From Saprospiraceae bacterium (GTDB lineage Bacteria; Bacteroidota; Bacteroidia; Chitinophagales; Saprospiraceae): a DNA stretch of 64,000 nt. The translations under genes and the position numbers were made by a program. Each line of letters opens with the position of its first letter. Position 1 is the stretch's first letter. Shown here one piece after another: positions 56,423-64,000 of this stretch. The notes beneath the pieces are model-generated. The model did no database searches. It was not told the origin of the DNA and saw nothing but the letters and a program-made list of their open reading frames with translations. The stretch is from contig JADJWV010000003.1 of assembly GCA_016716185.1 (NCBI GenBank), positions 336,824-400,823 of the forward strand, written 5' to 3'.

Positions 56423-59400
56423 TTATTTGTTGATTAAGAAATTAATGTTGATGATGCTTTGATTGAGTTGATTAACCGATAGCAGGTAACCTAACTGCAC
56501 ATCGGTAGCCGTTTGTAATGCCTGCAAATATTCAATGTAACCAATATCGCCACTTTTGAAACCAAGCTTTGCCGTGCTTATTATTGTTTCGGCATTGGGC
56601 AAAGCCGTTGTTTTGTAATAGTTGTATTGCGACAAATTTTGATTGTATTGTGCAAACGCATTTTGCAGTTGGGTTAGTAAAATCAATTTTCCGTTTTCGG
56701 CTTCTTTTTGCAATCCCTGTTGTTTATATTCAAGCGATTTTATTTTTGAAGCATTGCTGAAAAAAGTAAGCGGAACACTAATGCCCACGTTCAAGCCCTG
56801 AAAGCGTTTGCTACCGTCAAAGAATACATCTGAACGGTTTACGGTTTGTGTACCTATTAACGATTGATTGAAATAGCCAACATTAAAATCAGGCAGCGTT
56901 GAAGCAGTTTCTACTTTTTGTTTTTCTCCGCAATTACTACTTGCTGATACAATACCTTTAACGATGGATTATTAGCTATAAGTGTTGTGTCGAACGAACT
57001 GCTTAATGAAAGTGGCTGAAAATTTCCGCTATCTTCAATCGTAAACTCTTCACTGCTGTTGAGTAATGCTTTCAATGATTGGTATGCATTCAGCAAATCA
57101 GTTTCGTTTTGTTTGAGTAAAAGCGAAAGTTGTCCCCGCTTGGTTTCGGCTGTGGTTTTTTCCAACAAATTGGTTTCACCTGTTTTGTATCGCAAAGCAG
57201 CAGCACTTACAAAGTCATTGTACAAACTATCTAAAGACTGCAACTGCTTTTTAGCATTTTGTAAATATTGCAACTGATAAAACCAGTATTGCACCTGTGC
57301 TTTTATCTCGTTTGCAGATGCTTGCTGCTTCAATTCGCTACTTTGCAATTCGGCTTTGTATATATTGGATTTTGCAGAGTAATAAGTCGGGAACGGAATG
57401 GATTGGTTGATTTGAAAAGCCTTGTCTTGATTGATGCTGTTGTATTGTCCGAACTGAAAATTGATATTTGTTTTAGGCAGTTCAAACACCGATTTTTTCA
57501 AAGCGGTAGATGATTGCACATTGAATTGTTGCGACTGCATTTCCAAATTGTTTTTCAATGCCACTGAAACTGCATCTTCAACTGACAAGGGTTTTACAGG
57601 TGTTTGAGCATTTGTATTTTGAAATAAGAAAATTAAAAACACAATAACAATAGGCGTTCCCTTTGCTTTAATTTTCCTGAGAGGAGTTGAGAAAATCAGG
57701 TAGAGCAATGGCAAAACAAACAAGGTTAAAAATGTTGCTGAAAGCAAACCGCCTATTACAACTGTTGCCAAAGGTTTCTGCACTTCTGCCCCTGCACCGT
57801 ATGAAAGTGCCATTGGTAAAAAATCCTAATGAGGCAACCGTTGCTGTCATTAAGACTGGTCGCAAACGAATTTTTGTTCCTTCCTTTATTCGTGCCAAAA
57901 TATCTTTCATACCGTCTTTTTCTAATTGATTAAATGTTCCAATTAGCACAATACCGTTTAGCACTGCTACACCGAACAATGCAATAAAACCTATACCTGC
58001 CGAAATGCTGAAAGGCATATCACGAATGAGCAAAGCAAATACTCCACCGATTGCACTCATAGGAATGGCGGTATAAATAAGTGTTGCTTGTTTTACTGAA
58101 CTAAAGGTGAAATAGAGTAACATAAAAATGAGTGCTAATGCCACAGGCAAAGCAATCATCAAGCGTTTACTTGCAGCTTGCAAATTTTCAAATGTTCCTC
58201 CGTAAGTATAATAATATCCTTCGGGCAACTTCACATTTTCGCTAAGTTGTTTTTGAATATCCTTTACCACACTTGCCACATCTCTGCCTTTGATGTTGAA
58301 CCCAACAACTATTCTTCGTTTGCCATCTTCACGACTAATTTGTGCAGGACCCAATTCCATTTTTATTTCCGCAACTTGTGAAAGGGGAATTTGTGTTCCG
58401 TTTGCAGTAGGAATATATAAATGACTTACATCTTCAATATTATTACGATGTGTGCTGTCAAGGCGAACTACTAAGTCAAATTTGCGTTCGTTTTCAAAAA
58501 CAACTCCTGCACTACCACCTGCAAATGATGTAGAAACAATGTGGTTAATATCTTCAATGTTCAAACCGTAGTTTGCAATTTGCGAACGGTTGTATTTGAT
58601 AACGATTTGCGGAAGCCCAGCAACCCTTTCAACGCTTGGTTCTGTTGCACCGTCCACACTTTGCACTATTGCGTTTACCTTATTGGCATAGCTTAAAAGT
58701 GTGTCCATATTTTCACCGAATATTTTAATTGCAACATCTTGGCGAATACCTGTCATAAGTTCGTTGAAACGCATTTGAATAGGTTGGTTTTTTCAAAGAA
58801 AACACCTGGGATTTGGCTTAATTTTTCTTCAAATTCTTCGGCTAATTCATCGTAAGAAACATCACGCTTCCATTCGCTTTGTGGTTTCAGAATTATCATC
58901 ATGTCTGTTGCTTCGGGTGGCATTGGGTCGGTGGGAACTTCGGCTGCTCCTGTTTTTCCAACTACCATTTTTACCTCATCAAATTCTTTGATTAGTCGTG
59001 ATGCTTGCATAGAAGTTTCCAAACTTTGAGAAAGTGAAGTGCCTTGCGGTAAAATGCAGTGAAAAGCAAAATCGCCTTCCTGCAAGGTTGGAATAAACTC
59101 GCCACCCATTTTTGAAAAGATAAAAACCGAAAGGACAAAAACAGCAACCGTTGCTGTTACAATTATTTTCTTAAATCGGATTGCCTTTTCCAAAAGCGGT
59201 GCATAGATGCGATGGAAAAATTCATCATCTTATCGCTAATGTTTCTTTGTGTGAGACATTTTTTGAAAGAAATGCAGCACACATCATTGGGATATAAGTC
59301 AGCGATAAAATCAAAGCTCCGAAAATGGCGAAACCAACGGTTTGAGCCATCGGGCGAAACATTTTGCCTTCAATACCAATCAGAGTAAGTATAGGAATAT

Positions 59401-60771
59401 AAACAATCAGAATAATGATTTCGCCAAAGGCAGCACTGCTTCTGATTTTGGAGGCAGATTTAAAACTTCTTCGTCCATTTCACTTTGTGAAAGTCTGCCG
59501 ATGGTTTTTCGTAAACCTAAATGGTGCATGGTGGCTTCAACAATAATTACAGCACCGTCCACAATTAAACCAAAGTCAATTGCACCTAAACTCATCAGGT
59601 TTGCACTCACGCCAAACACATTCATTAAGCCCAATGCAAACAACATTGATAAAGGAATGGCAGAAGCTACAATCAGCCCAGCACGAAAATTTCCAAGGAA
59701 TAAAACCAAAACGAAGATTACTATTAATGCTCCTTCAATCAGATTTTTTCTCAACTGTGCTGATAGCACGGTTTACCAAATCTGTTCTGTCTAAGTAGGG
59801 TTCAATTACAACATCATTTGGCAATGATTTTTGAATGGTTTGCATTTTCTCTTTAATGCGACTTACCACATCAGCACTATTTGCACCTTTCAGCATCATT
59901 ACTACTCCACCAACGGCATCTACTTCACCGTTGTAGGTCATTGCACCATATCGCACGGCACTACCTAAATGCACTTCGGCAACATCTTTTATGAGAATAG
60001 GAATACCGTTGGGATTTGTTTTTACAACAATGTTTTTAATGTCGTCAAACGAACCAATTAAACCAACTCCACGAATAAAATAGGCATTTGGCTTTTGTCA
60101 ATGTATGCCCCGCCTGTATTTTCGTTGTTCTTTTCTAAGGCGGTAAAAATTTCGGGAATAGTAATTCCCATTGCAATAAGTCTGTCAGGATTTACCGCAA
60201 CTTCATATTGTTTGAGTTGTCCGCCAAAACTATTCACCTCTGCAATGCCGGGTGTTCCATAAAGTTGACGGGCAACAATCCAGTCTTGCATAGTCCGCAA
60301 GTCCATAGCCTGTATTTGCTTTCGCTCCCTTTTTGGGGTGAATGATGTATTGATACACTTCTCCCAAACCTGTGCTAACAGGAGCTAATTCGGGCGTGCC
60401 AACACTCTTTGGAATTTTGCTTTCGGCTTTTTTAACCTTTCGTTAATCAGTTGTCGGGCAAAATAGATGTCCACTTTGTCGGCAAATACAACTGTAATTA
60501 CCGAAAGTCCGAAACGGAAATGCTTCGCAATTCTTCCAAATCAGGAAGGTTGGCAATGCTTTGCTCAATAGGTAAGTTACCAACTGTTCAACCTCTTGTC
60601 CTGCAAGGGTGGGGCAAACCGTAATAATTTGCACCTGATTGTTGGTGATGTCGGGAACTGCATCTATGGACAGTTTAGTTGCACTCCACACCCCCCAAAC
60701 AATGAGTGCAAGTGTCATCAATGCGATGATGAATTTATTTTTATGCTGAACGCAATTATTTTGTCTAACAT
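56423..60771 (-). CDS. CzcA/CusA RND metal pump fused to a TolC-type outer-membrane factor (many frameshifts)
   Basis: About 1450 residues spread over at least nine frame segments. From the ATG at 60771: LDKIIAFSIKN, VWSATKLSIDAVPDITNNQVQI, RTMQDWIVARQLYGTPGIAE, YLDRTDLVNRAIST, AIDFGLIVDGAVIIVEATMH (acidic proton-relay residues), SREDGKRRIVVGFNIKGRD, FIALFGVAVLNGIVLIGTFN. The RND part ends LSATFLTLFVLPLLYLIF and continues in the same frame, without a stop, into NAQTPVKPLSVEDAVSVALK, the start of a TolC-like outer-membrane efflux domain. This fused form is known in Bacteroidota. Together with the CzcB-like gene it forms a complete trans-envelope pump. Confidence 0.82.
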
Positions 60772-60850
60772 TATTTTAATCAGTTTAATGAATGAATACA
60801 CGATTACTTGCGGTGCGTTAGCACCGTAAGTAGTTTTGTTTTGTTCCGCA

Positions 60851-61191
60851 TTAGCGGAACATCAGAAATTCATTAACTGAGTTTGGCGGTTGCCAGATAG
60901 ACAAATACACCTCTGAAATAAAAGAAGCGTTGTAAATAGGAATGTCTTGTTTTACAACAGGTGTCGGGTTGTATAAAGCAGTTGGGTAAAAATATTGGTT
61001 ATCGATTGTCCGCAGCAAGCACACATACAAAAAGGTGAGCAATTCTCTGTATCGCTGTCGTGGTCTGAATGGTCAGTCGTAGCGAAAGTTGATTGGTCTG
61101 CACTCGGATAATTACAGTCCTCCATGTCGCTGCATGGCATAACCGCCAAAGCAAGAAGGTAAAAACTGAATATGAGGGTAAAGAGTTTCAC
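60851..61191 (-). CDS. Small exported Cys/His-rich protein of metal operons (one frameshift)
   Basis: The first frame gives a signal peptide (MKLFTLIFSFYLLALAVMPC) and a Cys/His/Asp-rich stretch (DHSDHDSDTENCSPFCMCAC). A shift near 60990-61010 leads into VVKQDIPIYNASFISEVYLS and IWQPP, a familiar ending of DUF6660-type proteins found beside czc genes in Bacteroidota. The joined length is about 113 residues. It is likely a periplasmic metal binder, first in the operon with the pump. Confidence 0.65.
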
Positions 61192-61292
61192 GGTGCAAAT
61201 GTAAGGATTTTTGGGAAACTTACGATTTTCATCCTTATTTGTTGAGCGATGGCAGAATTTTTTGGCTCGTGTTTTTTGTATGTGGGGTAGGG

Positions 61293-61379
61293 TTTAGCTC
61301 TTTTGCAGGTGGTGAAGCAAGTTTTTAAAATGCGTAATTTTTCCTACGCATTTTAAAACTAACCTGCAAATGTGCTAAA
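61293..61379. repeat. TCTT/ATGT hairpin, copy 4
   Basis: TTTAGC (61293-61298) pairs with GCTAAA (61374-61379), TCTT faces ATGT, TTGCAGGT (61303-61310) pairs with ACCTGCAA (61362-61369). Further in, AGTTTTTAAAATGCGTA pairs with TACGCATTTTAAAACT, so the whole 87 bases can form one long stem. It lies 200 bases inside the right end of giant cassette 2. Confidence 0.75.
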
Positions 61380-61585
61380 TGAAGCGAGGGACAAAAACCG
61401 TGACAAAAAATTGTGGGTCGGCTTGTTTTTTTTTTTCTTTTAAGTGCGGTGGGGCAAAAATTAAATCTTTCTTTGTAGGGTTTGAGTGTCGCCTGTTTTT
61501 CTGTCTGCTCGAAATATTGTTAACTGGTCTGTCCCGTTAATTTTCTCCGTCATTGTCAAGGTAGTACGGTCGTTTTTACCATTGG

Positions 61586-61717
61586 CGGTAACGTTTTGCG
61601 GCTTGGCGAAGGTGGTGATTTTCACCACAAATGTTGATGCGGAGAACTGAACTTTCTGTAACCACAAATGTGTCTGCGGAGCACTGAACCGCCACTTTTG
61701 CCAAACCGCTGTTAGGT
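61586..61717. repeat. attC-like site P (L family)
   Basis: Left core CGGTAAC (61586-61592), right core GTTAGGT (61711-61717). GCGGCTTGGCGAAGGTGG pairs with CCGCCACTTTTGCCAAACCG and C. The right-hand sequence GTTAGGTGCTGGCG is the same as after site C. Confidence 0.82.
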
Positions 61718-61778
61718 GCTGGCGTTCTGTCTGTCGTTGCTCTGTTGTCCATTATTTGCTGTGTCTTGGTGCGTTGGC

Positions 61779-61845
61779 TTGGTGGCTCTTTTGGATTTTT
61801 TTGCGTTGGTCTGTGCGTTGGAAAAAAATACAAATGTGCCACCAA
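61779..61845. repeat. TCTT/ATGT hairpin, copy 5
   Basis: TTGGTGGC (61779-61786) pairs with GCCACCAA (61838-61845), TCTT (61787-61790) faces ATGT (61834-61837), TTG pairs with CAA. It lies about 65 bases after site P, the same place as copies 1 and 3 in their cassettes. Confidence 0.68.
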
Positions 61846-61857
61846 AAGGGTAGTGAT

Positions 61858-62705
61858 TTATGGTCTGTTAATTATTTTACCTGTTGACAAAGCTTTGTCT
61901 GGAGACCACCAAATGCTATTTAAATGACCCTTTACTTTGTTAAAAAGGTCAATTATTAAGTCTTCTTGAATGATATGAGGTTTTATACCTCGTTTCCTTG
62001 AATCCAAGCGTTCTGAAACACTTGCCTTACATAGAATATAAATTTCATTTATGTCACTTAGTTCAGGTTGCTCATCTTTTAGTTTCATATATTCTGAAGC
62101 CACAATGTATAAACAGTATGGCATTGCACTTTTTAATCTCCTTGCAGTTCCTGAACATGAATCCAACATGTTTCTTTCAATATACGTCTTGCATTCTATC
62201 GCTAATACAGGAACAATGATGTCTTCCTTAATTTCATTCGCTCCATCTGCTTTTATTTTCAATTCTAAATTTACTCCAATTACAAAATCTTGGTCTTTAG
62301 AATGAATATAAGGATTTGGCTTTATAAAATTTCACGAAATGAAGAAGGTGAGAATGTTAAGTCAATATAGCTGTTGGCTTTACCTAAGAGTAAATTAGAT
62401 GGTAAACTTGGAAGAAGTTCACCAATTAAGTCCGAAAACAAATGACAAAATAATTCTTCAAGCATTGATGACCTGAGATTTTCTTGACCTGAATTTTTGC
62501 GGTTTTCGATTGTATACAAAACTGACTCACGATAAGAATTGAACTCACTAACAAATTTGCTAATAGATTTGTCGTCTGTAATTTGAAAAGTTGAAATATT
62601 TTTAATGAATTTCAAATACGATTCGTATATAAATTTTACTTCTTTGTCTGTGCTGGACTTGCTTTTAAGAAGATTACCATGGTTATAATGATTTCTAGTT
62701 GCCAT
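61858..62705 (-). CDS. Bpu10I-like restriction endonuclease subunit (one frameshift)
   Basis: Two frames join by adding one T near 62333-62338: ...SPSSFREIF, IKPNPYIHSKDQDFVIGVNL, ELKIKADGANEIKEDIIV, PVLAIECKTYIERNMLDSCS, GTARRLKSAMPYCLYIVASEY. The repaired length is 282 residues. The D...IECK pattern is a PD-(D/E)xK nuclease core, and the stretch after it resembles Bpu10I-family enzymes, which are heterodimers recognising a CCTNAGC-like site. The second subunit lies immediately upstream and a cytosine methyltransferase beyond it. The family call is from memory of the motif, and specificity is not predicted. Confidence 0.62.
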
Positions 62706-62710
62706 TTTCC

Positions 62711-63574
62711 TTATTTTATTAGTTTGCCCTTTTTTAATCTCTTACTCAAAAGAACTGGTGCCTCAATGGCAGTTTCAAGGAAATGCAAAACTTCTTTGAG
62801 GTGATTGAACATTAAATTAGCGTCAATAGGATTAAGTTTAGTTGAATCTCTTCTAACCTCACTTCTTTTTGTTTTTCTCGTAATTACTATTTCGTCAATA
62901 GCAGAAGCTGCATAGTTTTGTTTTTCATAAGCAAAGTCTGCCAATTCAGAAATTAGGTAATATTTACATAATGGAAAAGTTCTTTCAGTCTTTGAACTGA
63001 ATATTCAACTCCTCCAATCATATTCTTGTCAAGATTTGTTTTACTTCAATTGCTATTAGTGCAATATTAAAATCGTTTAGCTTTTCTTTATTGACGGAAA
63101 ATGAGCATGGTTTTAGTATTGCAACATCTACCCTTTTAGATTTGAAATTTATTGCAGATGTGGAATAAGGAAGAAAGGATAAATCAACAACTCAAGTCCT
63201 TTTGTGTTTCTATAATAAATTCCTTATGTTGTCTAATTACAAACTTGTCGTATAGCAGATATAGAAACTCCGGAAGCAAAGAAGAAAGAAAGTCTGATTG
63301 ATGACTAAATATTCTGAATTTATCAGTTTTAATTTCTGCATAATATATTTCAAAATGATTCAAAGCTTCGATAATCCATTTTTTGGGGTCTTTAACTTTA
63401 TCAAGCTTCCTTAACTGCTTGATAATACTTTAAATAATGCGTAACAATTTCTTTAGTAAGAATTACACTCTTACCCTTGCTAGTGTTTTCATTTAAAGCT
63501 TTTGTCTTTAAGTTGCTACAGTGAGGTAACTTTATCAATAACGACAATTTTTGAATTAATGCATCTAATTCCAT
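62711..63574 (-). CDS. Second restriction endonuclease subunit (several frameshifts)
   Basis: The ATG at 63574 gives MELDALIQKLSLLIKLPHCS and continues through several frames: KLDKVKDPKKWIIEALNHFE, EIKTDKFRIFSHQSDFLSSL, SKRVDVAILKPCSFSVNKEK, NIALIAIEVKTNLDKNMIGG, YYLISELADFAYEKQNY and ...LLSKRLKKGKLIK. The D...AIEVK pattern is a second PD-(D/E)xK core, paralogous in layout to the gene downstream (AIECK). About 285 residues. Breaks near 63430, 63190, 63140, 63030 and 62965. Two different nuclease subunits side by side fit a heterodimeric Bpu10I/BbvCI-type enzyme. Confidence 0.6.
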
Positions 63575-63581
63575 TCTTATT

Positions 63582-64000
63582 CTATTTTAAAGCTACTTTT
63601 AATATTGCTTTGCCAATAGCCTCTGCAAGCAATGGTGGAACTGCATTACCAATTTGGTTGTATTGAGAAAGACCAATTTCATCTTCTCTTTTCTCTCTAA
63701 TTAAAAGTGTTTTACTCATTAATGTTCTCGGCCCAGTAAAATAAATGTATCAGGAAACGATTGATCTAGCACCACTCCTAGCTGTCAAGTTTCGGTCCAA
63801 GTTTTGGGGTGAACGAATGTTGATTGAAAAGAGTTGTAACACACTGTGAAATATTTTTAGGGTCTAACTTTGATTGTTCATTTTGAACCTAGGTTTTTCA
63901 TCCAATTTTGATCCATTTCTTTGCCTTTGTCCATGTTCTGTTGGGACATCAAGCAATGAGCCACCTTGGGGAATATGTTTAAATCGTTCTATAAGCCTTT
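63582..64000 (-). CDS. DNA cytosine-5 methyltransferase, C-terminal part (frameshifted, runs off the window)
   Basis: The C-terminus reads SQYNQIGNAVPPLLAEAIGK, the conserved motif X of m5C methyltransferases. Upstream, in other frames, are LTAR, SFPDTFIYFTGPRTLMSK and ERFKHIPQGGSLLDVP, which fit the region between the target-recognition domain and motif IX. Frame changes near 63745, 63775 and 63860. It ends 8 bases before the endonuclease start, so it belongs to the same restriction-modification operon and should protect host DNA. The N-terminal catalytic motifs lie outside the window. Confidence 0.8.

Larger units (their letters stand above)
52323..61592. other. Giant cassette 2 (9.3 kb, metal resistance)
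   Basis: Starts with GTTACCGCCA (52323-52332) and ends with the complement TGGCGGTAAC (61583-61592). It carries a P-type ATPase, a MerC-like protein, CzcB, a CzcA-TolC fusion and a small Cys/His-rich protein, all on the minus strand, plus one TCTT/ATGT hairpin inside each end. Every larger gene is broken by frameshifts. The 61192-61582 gap holds the second hairpin and no gene. Confidence 0.65.

Noticed and set aside
1..64000. tRNA or rRNA genes
   Set aside because: I looked for cloverleaf-like stretches with GGTTCRANNCC and for rRNA-conserved segments on both strands and saw none that I could support.

Overview
The window comes from the chromosome of a Bacteroidota bacterium, most likely of the Saprospiria/Chitinophagia kind. 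The evidence is a full-length sprA (type IX secretion translocon), several proteins with type IX C-terminal sorting domains, Bacteroidota-type promoters (TTG, about 21 nt, TAnnTTTG), and a gram-negative lipid A gene (lpxD). Many genes are broken by single-base indels, mostly one base missing from a short homopolymer. The breaks hit housekeeping genes (pdxA, sprA) as well as accessory genes and become very dense after 52 kb, so residual assembly error is the likeliest cause. Where two frames can be joined I annotate one gene and give the break point.

1-26.8 kb, core-like. From the left: the start of anmK, a TMEM175-like channel with an in-frame TGA, lpxD, a periplasmic thioredoxin, a type IX-secreted deiodinase-like protein, sprA, ruvA, a DUF1761 protein, then pyrH and the rplM-rpsI-rpsB-tsf translation operon with a clear terminator, pdxA, a glucosaminidase, small membrane, cupin and zinc-ribbon proteins, a secreted beta-helix protein, an IS5-type insertion sequence with TTAA target duplication, and two more accessory genes.

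26.9-61.7 kb, the main discovery. This region reads as an integron-type cassette array with no integron integrase in view (a CALIN). I count 19 attC-like sites (labelled A to P, with repeats E', H', M'). Each runs from an RYYYAAC-like core through a long imperfect hairpin to a GTTRRRY-like core. The two ends of each cassette are reverse complements of each other over 7 to 13 bases, as expected of integron cassettes. Ordinary cassettes (0.2-2.6 kb) carry lipoproteins, outer-membrane barrels, a SRPBCC protein, a DHFR-like reductase set, two tandem HigBA toxin-antitoxin copies, type IX-secreted proteins including a metzincin protease, and ORF-less inserts. All their genes are on the minus strand.

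Three things depart from a textbook array. (i) Two giant cassettes: 30560-40324 (9.8 kb; two HxlR regulators, SRPBCC/VOC/DinB proteins, an RND exporter with LolA-like and outer-membrane partners) and 52323-61592 (9.3 kb; P-type ATPase, MerC-like protein, CzcB, and a CzcA-TolC fusion). (ii) A second, different hairpin family with an invariant TCTT/ATGT internal loop lies just inside both ends of each giant cassette, and again just inside the start of the next one. (iii) A tyrosine recombinase plus IS91-like HUH transposase occupies a cassette position and has 24-base ends that run directly into the attC cores.

61.7-64 kb. After the last attC-like site and another hairpin lies a restriction-modification system: two subunits of a probable Bpu10I-like endonuclease and the C-terminal part of a cytosine-5 methyltransferase that runs off the window.
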